The notes beneath the pieces were generated by a model. The model saw only the letters and a program-made list of their open reading frames with translations, had not been told where the DNA came from and did no database searches. Below, piece after piece: positions 11,667-23,497 of a stretch of DNA of 64,000 nucleotides (its first letter is position 1; every line of letters starts with the position of its first letter). The position numbers were made by a program, and so were the translations under genes. Source of the DNA: Vitellaria paradoxa (taxonomy: Eukaryota > Streptophyta > Magnoliopsida > Ericales > Sapotaceae); assembly GCA_019916065.1 (NCBI GenBank), contig CM034234.1:11596520-11660519 (forward strand), in the 5' to 3' direction.

Positions 11667-11866
11667 TGATAAGATGGGTGATCAAGGCTGAAGTGCATGA
11701 GAGTTATTGTACAATGCAGCTGTATCAGATAATTTCTCTTGTAACTATTTCTGTTAGTAAGTGTAACCAATCTAGTTAGTTAGGGCCTACCTCTTTTCTA
11801 TATAAACTGCATTGTGTAATGATCAATTGAATATATGAGAATAATATAGCTTTCAGTTTTTCTTCA
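11667..11866 (+). repeat. 3' LTR of copia element I
   Basis: 200 bp, preceded by the purine run GCGGGGGGA that serves as polypurine tract. It ends CTTCA at 11866. Confidence 0.9.
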
Positions 11867-11995
11867 GCAAGTATATCAACTACCAACATTTATTTATTTA
11901 TTTATTTTCGAATGGACACTGAAGGTGACTTGAGTCATGTGAACACTAACAATAGAACACGATGGTTAGGCCGGCTTCTTTTTCATACATTAACT

Positions 11996-12535
11996 GGGGT
12001 GTATTTAGCGCGGTAAAAAATATTAAAAAATATTAAAAACCTCTAAAATTCTCTAACACATTTTATATTTTTCATATTTCATGAAATATCTATAAATTTA
12101 TATATGTCTATATATTCCAACAAATTTTTACAAATACCAATAAATTTTTTACAATCTCCAATAATAATTTTACAAACCTCAATAAATTTTCTACAAATGT
12201 CAAAAACTTTTCAACAACTTGCCAAAAATTTGACCAAAATCCATTAGAACAGACTTCTAAAATCCGTCCGAACAGTTTCTCTATCTAATATTCTGATACA
12301 AAAGTTAAAAAATTTAACAATTTTTAAAAAAGTTCTGACATAAATCCGTCGAAACAGTCTCAAAAATCCGTCAAAACGGTTTTTCTCTCCAACATTCTAA
12401 CGCGATAGTCAAAAAATTATACTATTTATCTCCAAAAAACATAGTTAGATAACTGTATGTCAAGCGTAAAAAAAACTAATCCAACTCACATTTGTCGTTA
12501 TTTTCGTCGCTTTTCCACGCCCTAAACGCTCACGA
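11996..12535. mobile_element. MITE-like repeat (family A), reversed orientation
   Basis: Starts GGGTGTATTTAGCG and ends near CCCTAAACGCTCAC, a rough terminal inverted repeat. Its interior has the family phrases TCCGTCCGAACAGTTTCT and CAATAAATTTTTTAC. Compared with the copies at 13.2 and 62.6 kb it lies in the opposite orientation. It is non-coding. Confidence 0.6.
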
Positions 12536-13169
12536 AAGTCTCGGTTTCTTCCTATTTTGGCAGGACCTCAATCTAGCTGGTACAATAACCTAGTTGCATG
12601 TGACCAATTAGAAGCAAAGAACAATTCAAGTAGTTGGAATGTCAATCCCATCAAAGTATAATTGAGCAAATTTCGCAGCTTTGAAATAATATTCTGCGTG
12701 TGGGTCGTGTGGGTCATATATGTAAGAGAATCAAATTTTGTAAGCTCGTGATGATGATTACAAAATAAGTGTATATAAGAATATATTAATATCCTTTGAT
12801 ATATTCGTCGTGAATAAAACACATGCTTGTGATCTTGAGCTGTTCTCCTTAACTATGTCTCTTGGTGTAATTTATATATATATATATATAACTAATGCCT
12901 AAATACACCAAATTAAAGATATTTTAGTCAAAAAAATAATTAAAATATAAATTTTTAAAATAATTAAATAATTTGTTATATTCTAAAATATATTTGAAAG
13001 AGTAAAAATCAATCAAGTTCGATTGTTGAGAAACTGATGGATGAATACGATGAAAAGAGATAGATGAGTAACTAAAAAACAACTGAAATGAAAGAGAAAA
13101 AAATGTAATCTGGACCGTTGAGCAAATTTAATCAATCAAAATATTTCCTTGAACTTTTTTGATATATAA
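12536..13169. other. AT-rich intergenic DNA with first copy of a duplicated segment
   Basis: About 12721-12858 is repeated at 13697-13849 (both contain ATAAAACACATGCTTGTGATC, then TTCTCCTTAACTAT). A short (TA)n run follows at 12874-12892. I see no gene. Confidence 0.55.
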
Positions 13170-13675
13170 GGGTGCGTTTGGAGTAATAAAAAGTGAGATA
13201 AATGTGATTTGGGGAAACTTTTTACTTTTTATGCATACATTTCAAATTACGTTTTTTGAAGATAAACAATAAGATTCCCGTTCTGATGGATTAGATTTCC
13301 GTTTGGACGGATTCAAAATTTTGTATCAATCATTATTTTTTTGCACTACAATCTGTCAAAACGATTTTTACAATCCGTTTAGACGGAAGTTGGCTATGCG
13401 AATTTGTCAAAACAGTTTCTACAATCCATTAGAATGGTTTTTACGATCCCAAAAAAATAATTAAAGTAGGTGTAATTCGGTAGTTTGGGAGTCCATGGTG
13501 AGAATGACGAAAAAAATTTTGCTATTTAATTAACCAAATTCTAACTATCAACTTTTTTTTAAAAGGTATTGAACTTTTTTTAAAATTTGAAAATATAAGA
13601 ATATGTAAAAATATAATAAAGATTTTCAAAAAATTTTAGAGATTTTTATCAAATTTTTATGCACCAAACAGTCCC
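13170..13675. mobile_element. Tourist-like MITE (family A)
   Basis: About 506 bp starting GGGTGCGTTTGGAG and ending CCAAACAGTCCC, with an interior closely matching the copy at 62593-63103 (for example TTTCCGTTTGGACGGATTC). The flanks are TAA and TTA, so a target-site duplication is not cleanly visible. It lies between the two copies of the 12.7/13.7-kb duplication. Non-coding. Confidence 0.7.
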
Positions 13676-13696
13676 TTAATATATATATATATTTAT

Positions 13697-13849
13697 ATGT
13701 AAGAAAGAATCTAATCTTGCAAGCTTGTGATGATTATTATAAAATATAACCGCGTATAACAATATATTAATGTCCCTTGATATTTTCTTCTACACCAATC
13801 AGTGGATAAAACACATGCTTGTGATCATGAGCGGTTCTCCTTAACTATC
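13697..13849. repeat. second copy of duplicated intergenic segment
   Basis: Matches 12721-12858 in order and orientation with scattered substitutions and small insertions. The MITE at 13170-13675 separates the copies. Confidence 0.65.
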
Positions 13850-14021
13850 TTTGGATGCACTTTGCTCAAGTTAATTTTTTTTTTTTCTTTTCTAAACTAG
13901 AAAATATGACCGCTCAAGCTACCACATTCATTTTTCTACCGTATTCATGGTAATTGTGTGGAAATCAAACCCATGAACCAGCATGCTAAGGCCACGGAGC
14001 ATTATGGTCAAACTAATTAAG

Positions 14022-14398
14022 AGAGTTTTTGAAGTTATAAAAGTTGAGATAAAATATAATTTGAATTATTTTTAAGTGTTTTGAATGTAAATCACAAATT
14101 ACAAAAAATAGAGAAGAACAGTTCTGTTCGAACGAATTTTCTTCTGTTCGAACTAATTTAGGAAGATACTTTTTAATTTGTTTGTCAGAATTTTTTTTAA
14201 TTTGTAGAAATGTTATTGAGATTTGTAGAATAGTTATTGAAATTTGTAAAAACTTTATTATAATTTGTAAAAATTTGTTGGGATTTGTAAATATATATAT
14301 TTGTAAAAATTTATAGAAATTCACGTAGTTCAAAGTGAGAAAATTTTTATAGAGCATTATAGAGTTTTTTTGGTATTTTCAGTGCTCCAAACGGGCCC
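14022..14398. mobile_element. MITE-like repeat (family A), degraded
   Basis: Contains the family phrases AAGTTGAGATAAAATATAATTTG, ATTGAAATTTGTAAA and, at its right end, GTGCTCCAAACGGGCCC. The left end is eroded. Non-coding. Confidence 0.5.
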
Positions 14399-15052
14399 TA
14401 AGAAGGCTAGCTTTGAACATTTTAATTATTTTTTTGAGACACTAAATAGGGGCACTAGGTATTGGGAGGGGCACTAAGTTTCTTATGTAATTGAAACTCT
14501 GATAAAAATTTCAAATCATGAAAAAATTATGGTAATACATGAATTTTAATTTTTTTGGTAAGTTTTTTCAAAATTTTATATCCTAACAATTACTATATGT
14601 GTTTTGATCTCTCTATTTAATTAATTTTTAAAAAACACTATAAAAGAAAACACAAATTATGGTATTTTAATTTGAAATTTTTAATTTACTATAAACCATA
14701 ATTGGGCAAAATTTAAGTTTATAGTTTTGATTTACATATGATCTATACCCTTAAAATATGATGAAATTTAAAATATTAAAACCGTTTTGTGAGATGGATG
14801 ATAATAGAATCTACTAAAATAAGAATTGAGTATGAAGTTAAAATTATAAAAATAATTTTAATTGTTAAATGAAAAAAAATAATTATTAACCGTTGAATTT
14901 TAATTTGTGAAAGAAATATTTTTAAAAACTGTCTTTTATATATATATATATATATTAATATATGCATTTATGCATTCACGAACGCAACCAACAAGTTTGC
15001 CAGCGACTCGTTGCGGTTGCGCACTGAATCACTATTAGTACTTATATAAATA

Positions 15053-15085
<33 letters not shown>

Positions 15086-16008
15086 GTAGATATAGAGAGA
15101 GAAAGAGGGGGAAAGAGAAACCAAACCTTTTCTATATGGATTGCAACGAGAATGAGAATGAATTAATTAATGAATTATGAGAACAATACGAATGAATTTA
15201 CTGTGCGTGATATATATAATTTCATCATTGCTATTTGAAACTAATTTAGGAATAAATAAATATATATATATATAAATCAATGGCTGAAATATTTTTATTT
15301 TTATTTCTAATATTTTTAATAAAAATATTTTTTTATAAAATATATATATTTTATCAAATTGATGTGTCAGTCCTATAATAAACATATAACACACACACAT
15401 ATATATATATATATATATTATTCAAATAATGTGTTAGTCCGGTAATAAACATGTACTTCAATGAATACTATCTTACAAAAAATTATTATCTGAAAAGTAT
15501 TTATGTATTACTAAGATTAAATTAAAATTGAAATTTGGTATTTACTCTAACTAGTAAAAAAATGATTAAATATTTAATGGGTTGTATCATAAACTCATTT
15601 AAATCCATTAATTTAATAGGTGTTATCTTATTTGCCTAATCATATCTGCTAATAATCTTACTTGAGTTTAAATCTATTTAATTTAAATTTAATTGAACGA
15701 ATTAACAAATTTGAGTAATCACTACCCGCGCAATAATAAGACTGTACTGCATGCACACCACTCAATATAAATACGCGGATCATGTATCCGCATTAGACTC
15801 AATATTGGTTCAAAGTTGAGATTTTTATATTATCTTTAAGTGTGGGATTATCAAAAATAATAATTCAGTAAAATCAAGGTTAATCCACAGGACGTAATGA
15901 AAAATCAATGTTGTTTTCTTAAAAATAAAGATCCAGATTTTGAAAAATAAATTTACTTGGAAAAATAATTTTATAAAAATATGAGTTTTAGAATTAATAA
16001 AAAAACAC
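14399..16008. other. AT-rich intergenic DNA with TA microsatellites
   Basis: (TA)n or (AT)n runs occur at about 14938-14955, 15056-15085, 15259-15274 and 15398-15418. The ORFs here are low-complexity Ile/Lys/Tyr-rich frames and are not genes. Confidence 0.55.
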
Positions 16009-16011
16009 TTA

Positions 16012-16356
16012 GGGGTCATTTAATTTATTTTTTTATTTTCTATGTTTTATTTTCTGTTTTTGTTTTCTATTTTCTATTTTGAGCTTATTTTTCATTTTGC
16101 ACCTTTGAAAATAAGGAAAACAGTTCAAAATTCATTTGGTTACTTGTATTTTCAAAATTTATTTTTGAAAACTGAAAATGAGTTTACACATGAAATGAAA
16201 AATAATAAAAAGTCATTTTGAGAGTTTTTAACAAAAAAATAAAAAAAAATCTCAAAATAAGAAAAATAGAGTATTTTTTATTTCCTCATTTTGAGATTTT
16301 TAACACATAAAATGAAAACAAAAAATAAAAAATAAAAAAATAAACCAAATGTCACC
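16012..16356. mobile_element. MITE with TTA target-site duplication (family B)
   Basis: 345 bp bounded by TTA at 16009-16011 and 16357-16359. The left end GGGGTCATTTAATTTATT and the right end, reverse-complemented, GGTGACATTTGGTTTATT form a terminal inverted repeat that continues through T-rich sequence for about 30 bp. The interior is A/T-rich with no ORF. The TTA duplication fits PIF/Harbinger (Tourist) elements. Confidence 0.7.
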
Positions 16357-17621
16357 TTAGCTTTTGAATTTCCACATTAGTTTCAATATATATTTGGTTT
16401 TTATTTCTCATTGCTGTTATATAATTTAGTTGAACAACTGTAAATATTAAAAGTTCAATAAGACAATTTTCAATGAAACCAATTGTGATATTTTCAAAAT
16501 GGAGAAAATCAATTTAAAGATTTAAGAACGTAAAAAATTCAAGTATTAATCTTGCCAAACCATGGTTCATTGTTTGCAATGAATCAAAAGAAAACTCTAA
16601 ACATTCATTGTATCGAATATGGCACATTAGTCTACGACTAATCACAAATTATTTAAAAAATAAATCTTATAAAAAATACTGAAAACAAAATCAAAAGAAT
16701 ACATAATTAAAGCATAAAAACTTGCACTGGAATAATAAAAACATACATAATCTACAAAAATTTCTATCCTAGCCTAAGTTAAGTTTTTTTTTTTTTTCTT
16801 TTTAAAAGTTATAAATCATAATAAAAAACTCAAAAAAAAAAGAATAAGAAAATAAAATTAGGGTTTTTGATCCCTTAAAGAGGCATACACGGCTCCTATT
16901 TAAAATAATTTTATAAGAGACCTAATTAAAATAGAAAATTGAATTAAATCCTAACATAATCTCATCTAAAAATGAATATTAAGACTCTTTTGAGCTTGAA
17001 TGAATGTCCTTTCGTTATCCTTCATTATCGAATCCCTCTTGTGGAAATATAATCAACACTCCTTATTTGTTATTTTATCCATCACTAGTTTGATCTATTT
17101 TTTTGAAATTCATAACAAAATGAAAAAATAGAACAAATATGAAAGATATATTCAAAATATATAATTAACTTTAAACTTACAATAAATCAAATAAAAATAT
17201 AATCACAAAATACAGTTTTGGAGTATAATCACTCCACTGTAATTAATGGTTCTATTGTAGAATGAAATGATTCTTAATTGGCCTATTATGGTTGTGTCGC
17301 GCAATTAATCAAGCACACAAAAAATTAATTGGATCTACTATCAATCAAATACGAAAAAATAATTCTTATCATGACCATTACATGGGCCTTGTCATGCCAA
17401 TATGAAATTAATTTTTTGTGTATTTAATGGGTGGAATACAAAATAAAATAAAATTTTATTAAAAAGATGAATAGAATAAAAAATGTAATTTAATAGATCA
17501 GATAACAAATAATTTTAAATTTTTAAATTTTTAAATAGAAAATAATTTCAAAGACAGAATGTAAAGTGAAAAGCTAAAATACCCTCGGTACAATCGATAA
17601 TTGCAGTCAAATGCTAAAGTG
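16357..17621. other. AT-rich intergenic DNA
   Basis: No recognisable gene, repeat array or RNA. Scattered short ORFs are not supported. Confidence 0.5.
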
Positions 17622-17788
17622 GCATTTGGTTTATATTACTATTTTTTGTTTTTTATTTTTCGTTTTATATGTTTTTTCGTTTTATCAAATGTGAAGAAAA
17701 TACGTTTGATTTAACATTTTTTCGTTTTATGTTTTAGGATTATCATTATTTTGGGTCAAAAAGGCTTAAAACAACTTTTAGTCATTTT
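17622..17788. mobile_element. left part of a family B MITE split by an LTR element
   Basis: Starts GTGGCATTTGGTTTAT, matching the right terminus of the 16012-16356 MITE in reverse orientation, and runs through the corresponding interior until the LTR at 17789. The continuation resumes at 23379 beyond the LTR element. Confidence 0.6.
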
Positions 17789-18619
17789 TGAAAATTTTGA
17801 ACCAAACAATCACATATAATGCAAAAATAATAAGACTAGAGAATAATGAGAAAACTCTTTTAGAGAGAGAAAAATCACAATTACTAATCCTACTATCAAT
17901 GGGTTACAATACACTACTTAAATTTTTCATGAATTACTCGCACAAATTCTTTCGCTAATCTTACTCGAATTACTAGACTAACCTTACAAGCGTGCTTTCT
18001 ATATTACACAGAAAGTAAAAAAAGAACAATGAAAGGTTAGAGAAAGCAAACTTAATCTCTCAAGAATAAACTTTCTCTAGGTCTCTATAATATATCCTCA
18101 TTGTTTGTATGTGCATTAAGGTCGGGTACATATATATAAAGTTACAAAAAGTTGTCCTAAATTGGCAAAATAAGGAAACAATTACGTTTAAAAATTACAT
18201 ATCTCGAACTCTCGAGCATCCCATGTCGTGCTTGTGCCTATGGGTCGAACTCTCGTGCATCCATTCTTCTACCTGCGGATATTTTTGGAATTTTATTTGA
18301 TCCGAGTAACAAATGGGGCAAACCTGCACACTCCCAGCGAGCTCCTAGTAAGCTTCGGGCGCAGTAGCGTGCTCCCCTCGCCTTGGCTGCAATGTGTACT
18401 ACATTTTTTTCGTATCCATTCTGTGTCAGCTCAACTGAATTTTATTTCAATTAGGATTGTGTTTTGACTTGATTTGGCAATTTACATTTTTTGGAATTTG
18501 GCCAATTTTAGAACTCTTCATCACTGCACATTATCCTCATGTCCTCAATTTCAGAAATTCTTCAACTTTCCATATTTAACTTAAGATTGTATATGGATTT
18601 GTCACAATTAAACTTTACA
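17789..18619 (-). repeat. 3' LTR of gag-only element
   Basis: Aligns along its length with 22536-23378. Shared phrases include CACAAATTCTTTCGCTAATC and ATCCATTCTGTGTCAG-like sequence near the far end. The ORFs across it are not genes. Confidence 0.8.
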
Positions 18620-20429
18620 ATCTCTCCATTGGCAATTCCATATCAAAACCTAAGTTAAATTATATTAATGCTTCCAATAATTCTGCATAACTTGCAACAT
18701 ACATATCAAGGCACCATGTGGTATGGAAATAACGGAAATAATGTAACACAGAAATAACATATATATCACAGAAAGAAAACATCCACATGGTATCAAGTCA
18801 AAATAGTCAAAACATAAATAAAATTATTATAGACCCAAATTTACTTCTCATTTTTTATATGAATTGACAAGCTCACAAAGTAAAAGGGGAATAAAACAAA
18901 TATAAAACATATCAAAAATAGATTACTAAATTTGCTCGAGACTTTGACCTTCCAACGCCTTTCGTGCAAACTTCTCTTGAAAAATTCTCGTAGGACCAGT
19001 TTTGTGCACAAAAAACAATTGAATTTATATATATATAAATGCAAAAAAAAATAGATAGACAAGTTCAGGAAATAGATTAAAGAAAATTTTACCTCATTTA
19101 TGTCCAAATATGTAGATCAATCCTCCAATCAGTATAAATTTAAATGAATAAAAATTCATCTTCCCAAATAAATTTTCATACCTGCGTCATAAGATGAATT
19201 AAGCCATAAAATTGAAAGAAAATACTTGTGCGTTTGTGAAATTATAACTAATCAAATATATATGCTTTTTCTCAAACAAATTATAAGATCAAGAGATTAA
19301 ATTTGATGCACCAAATGAATTGAGAGCCAATTTTCTTCTTCTTCTTCTTCTTTTTCTTCTTAACACATATATCTTTGAAGGTCTTGGCAGCTTTCACACG
19401 TTTATGAGAAAATAGTTTTTCCCTTAACAATCAATGAGTCATTAAGGGGTTTCTCACTGGTCCCACCAGTAATCTTTCCAGGATAGAATATATATATATA
19501 TATATATATATATAAAGGCTCCTTAACATTTTTTAAATACATCAAATAGTAATCCAAGATTTATAGATATGTAGATGGAAAGGTATATGCATAATTAGTC
19601 AAGTATTTAAGGAAACACATCAAAATTATGGCAAAGTTCACTAAAACACTTTTTTTCAATTTAGATGAAAATATAAATTTTTAATCCATTAAAAATTAAT
19701 TTGTTTGAATGATTAACGCACATATAAAAAGATAGAAGTTATAAAATATCTTCAAAATAAATAATAAACTCTTATCCTTTTTCTTTTTAGAAAATTAGGG
19801 ATACACACAAATGCCCAAATATTTCTTAAGAGATTCAAAGTGAAGGGCACCTAAGGATTTAGGGAAAAAGTAAGATTTTTGAACCCAAACAATTTTTTTT
19901 TAAATTACTCAAAAAAATTTCTCCTTTCAAAGAAAAATTACTCTCGTTCAAATTTTTTTTTTACTTTTAACTAAAAGACCAAAAAATGCACATGTTTGAA
20001 ATTAAAGTTTGAGACCATCAAGTGTCAAAACACACGTCATCATTTTATTTATTTATTTATTTATTTTTAACTAAAAGATAAAAGCACATTACAATTAATA
20101 TTTAAACCAATTTGCCAATTCCAATTTCACTGACACTAGTTCCAAACGTTATTCACAAGTTCCAACCATTCACAAGTATTCAAAGACATTAATTCAAAAA
20201 CTAAAAAAAAAAATTACCATATATACTAAGTGACAATCAATGTTTTAGAATCATACAAAATTTACCTTGCTCAATGGTTCACGCACCTAACACCCAGCCC
20301 ATGAGCAACATTGGAAAAATTTTGATTTTTTTTAATCACCAAAAATTATTATACAAAAGTTTTGAAAAATCTAAGATAAAAAATTTAACAATGAAGCAAA
20401 ACCTAGTTTTACGGAAAAATTTTCTCTAC
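18620..20429. other. non-coding 3' internal part of gag-only element
   Basis: AT-rich, with a CTT-rich run near 19336-19361 and a (TA)n run at 19488-19514. Protease, integrase and reverse transcriptase motifs are absent in all frames I read. Confidence 0.65.
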
Positions 20430-22401
20430 TTGTCAATGCTCACCCCTTTAACATTCTTAAGGGTGAGTACGACATTTAAGTCACTCTTTCTGAACCAAAT
20501 AGCCATAATTTTAATAAAAATGGTCTTGACAAAATTTTTATTTTTCTTACGTCTTCCATAAGAATTTAAAATTTTTGATTTTTGAAGATTTTCATACTTT
20601 GGTTTTGAAAACTGGTGTGGCTTTGTAAAAGGTTTTTTAAAAAAATTATTGAACGTTTGAAATCTATTTGCCATAGAGACTCTATGGTTTTGAATTTTTG
20701 AAAATTTTTAACATAATTTAAAGGTAAACCATAAAGTTCGTGACAATTAAGTCGAATGTGACCTTGAATGTCACAATGATAACAAGTAGCTACAAAGGGT
20801 TGGGGTTTAGAAAATTGTGTACCTTTCACCTTTGGAGAAGGGAATGATTGTGGTTTGAATTTTAGAACACTCCTCTTTGGTGATACCACTTGCTTTGGGG
20901 CAATCTTTAGAGCTTTTGGAAATGATGAAGATGCTGTTAATGTGATTTTCTTGCTAGTGTATCCTAAGCTAGATTTATCTCCATGTGGTATTTGTTTACT
21001 CCAAATCTCTCCAATCTTGTTTGAACTAGAATTGATATTCTTTATTATCTTCTCATCATTCTTTATCTTTTCTTTCAGCACGTTGATATTTGCTCACAAT
21101 TTTTCAATAATTTTTTCCAGTTCTTCAATCTTCTTATTTTTTTCTTCAAGCTTTTCTTTGAATTTTTCTGTACTTTGAGACTAAGAAATTCTATTAGATT
21201 CAAAAGAAAATAATTTATTTTTAAATTTTTCATTCTCAGTCTTCAAGGTGCCTGTTTCTCTCCTCAACTTGCTGTTTCTTTGATGTTGTGCTAGTTTTTG
21301 TTTCTTCAGATCATAACATTCTACAAAGAGACTGTTGTACATAGCTTGAAGATTGTTGTTAAATTTGTCCTCAAAATCATCATCCTCGTGAATTGATATC
21401 TCAGTGTTTCTTTGGGATCTAGAAGGTGTTCCTGCAGAAGAAGTGTGAAAAGTCATAAAAGTAATGAAATTACCTTCGTTATTAGAAGAGGCTGATGCAA
21501 AGGATTCATCTGAGTTGGAGGTATCATCAAGTGTGGCATTCATCACTTTGACTTATTTTTACTTCATCTTCTTGTTTGCATAGTCTTGAGCAAAGTGATC
21601 ATAGCCATGACATTCAAAGTATTGTATTTTTTTCTTTTTATCTCCTTCTTTATCATTCTTATTAAATTTCTTACCTTTATCTTGGGACCTCAGCTCTTTC
21701 TTATTATTTTTGTTGAACACTGATTTTTTTTTTCTCTTTATTCATATATTTCATGAATTTCTTTGCCAGAAAGGTCAATTCTTTATCAAATTCTTCCTTT
21801 TCATCTTCTTTTCATAGTTTTGAGAGCAATACCCTTCGTGGCCTTTCAAAGTTTAAGCATGGTTGCCTCAAAGGTTTGCAATGATCCTATAAGATCCTCT
21901 ATTTTCATAGAATTTGCATTCTTGACTTCTTCAATTACTGTAACTTTAGAATCAAACGTGCGAGGAAGAGAATGTAAAATTTTACGTATCATTTTACATC
22001 AGGGTGAGCTCTCTAAGATTGTAGCAAGAATTGACAACATGACTCAGCCGAACATAAAAATCATCAAATCTTTCATTTTCGTTCATTCTTAAGCTTTCAA
22101 ATTCAGAGGTGAGCTTTTGAAACTTACATGTTTTAACTTGCAGGTTCCCTTCATGTGTATTCTGTAGAATTAACCAGGCTTTTCTTACACTCGTATAACT
22201 TGAAATTTGGCAAAACTCATTGGGATAGACAGCAACAGAAATGGCGTTGAAAGCCTTAAAATTCCATTTTGAACTTTCTTGTTCAGCTTTAGTCCATGTT
22301 AGAATTAACTTCGCCTCAATATGACCGTTGACTTCATGCGTTGGTTCTTGAGCCACAGAAATCCAAACTTTATAATTTAGAGAGAAAAGATGAGCTTGCA
22401 T
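20430..22401 (-). pseudogene. copia-type gag remnant
   Basis: Read on the minus strand, 22401-21994 encodes a UBN2-like gag domain (WTKAEQESSKWNFKAFNAI, then NENERFDDFYVRLSHVVN). The frame then breaks several times: a lysine-rich segment and an acidic Ser-rich segment (21546-21181) precede a CX2CX4HX4C zinc knuckle (CYHCDIQGHIRLNC, near 20790). The sequence continues to a segment like the IWxxKSDLN phrase that precedes the protease in copia polyproteins, and stops there. It is decayed: at least three frame or stop breaks. Confidence 0.75.
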
Positions 22402-22535
22402 TTGTACATTCTAGTGAGAATAATTTGTGCCGTCAAACCATTGGGGGTTTGGTGCTTAAGCCTCAATCTTGCGGTGGATCCATTGATTCAGAATTGAGAT
22501 CACACTCAAGAACGTAGAGTGACCTACTTTGATAC

Positions 22536-23378
22536 TGATTAAAAATTCTGAATCACGCAACCACACATAATGCAAAAATAATAACACCCAAAAATAACAA
22601 GGAAACTCTTTCACAATGCAAAAACCTCAATTACTAATCCCACTATCAATGTGTTAAAAGACACTATTTGAATTCTCTAAGAATCACTCATGCAAATTCT
22701 TTCGCTAATCTTGCTTGAATCACTCGACTAACCCTATCAACGGACTTTCTGTATCACATAGAAAGGAAAGAAACAACAATGAAAGGCTAGAGAAAGAACA
22801 CTTAGACTCTCAAGAATAAATTCTCTCGTGCTTAAACTCTGAGGAATAAATTCTCTCGAGGTCTTTATAATTTGTCCCCGTTGTTGTATGTACATTAAGG
22901 TCTCTATATGGAGTTATAAAAGGTTGCCCTAAGCTGGCAAAATAGGAAACAATTACATTTGGAAATTACATATTTTGAACCCTTAAGCATCCTACGCTAT
23001 GCTTGCACCTATGGGTCGAACCTCGTGCATCCATCCTCTTGCTTGTGGACCTCTTTGGAATTTTATTTGATACGGGTAACAAATTGGGTGAACCCGTGGG
23101 CTCTCAATAGGCTTTGGGAGTAGCTGCGCGCTCCCTGCGCCTTGCCTGTGATGCGTACTGAATTTTTTCGCATCCACTCTGTGTCAGTTCAACTAAATCC
23201 TATTTCAATTAGGAATGTGTTCTGGCTTGATTTGGCAATTTGCATTCTTTTGGAATTTGGCTAATTTTAGAATTCTTCATCATTGCAAATTATCTTCATG
23301 TCCTCAATTTAAGAAATTCTTTAACTTTTCATATTTAACCTAAGATTGCATATGGATTTGCCACAATTAAAATTTACA
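22536..23378 (-). repeat. 5' LTR of gag-only element
   Basis: 843-bp copy abutting the partial primer site on the minus strand. It contains two nearby copies of ATAAATTCTCTCG (about 22815 and 22847), a small internal duplication absent from the other LTR. Confidence 0.75.
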
Positions 23379-23450
23379 GTTTTTCTTTTCATATGTAAAC
23401 CCATTTTTTGTTTTCTAAAACAAGTTTTGAAAATGCGAGCGACCAAATTT
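23379..23450. mobile_element. right part of a split family B MITE
   Basis: CTTTTCATATGTAAACCCATT and TTTTGAAAATGCGAGCGACCAAA follow the order of the reverse complement of the 16012-16356 MITE, continuing the half that ends at 17788. The outer end is eroded. Confidence 0.5.
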
Positions 23451-23497
23451 ACAAGGATAAAAAGAAAATTAAAAGTTCCAAAATTTTAAGGAACACT

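Larger units (their letters stand above)
7101..11866 (+). mobile_element. decayed Ty1/copia LTR retrotransposon (element I)
   Basis: 4,766 bp, flanked by two 200-bp LTRs that differ at about nine sites (about 95.5% identity). The order after the 5' LTR is primer-binding site, gag with zinc knuckle, protease, integrase, reverse transcriptase, RNase H, polypurine tract, 3' LTR. That order (integrase before RT) defines copia. The coding region is broken many times, so the element is dead. The 5-bp flanks (GCGGG and GCAAG) match at only three positions, so the target-site duplication is degraded or lost. Confidence 0.93.
17789..23378 (-). mobile_element. LTR retrotransposon with gag but no pol (TR-GAG type)
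   Basis: Two long direct repeats (17789-18619, 831 bp; 22536-23378, 843 bp) flank 3.9 kb. On the minus strand each starts TGTAAA and the 5' copy ends CA, followed by GTATCAAAG, a partial initiator-Met primer site. The internal region encodes a copia-type gag with zinc knuckle on the minus strand and then, where protease, integrase and RT should follow, only non-coding AT-rich DNA. The LTRs are clearly diverged, so insertion is old. The flanks ATTTT and GTTTT are nearly identical, a likely 5-bp duplication. Mobility would have depended on enzymes from another element. Confidence 0.8.
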
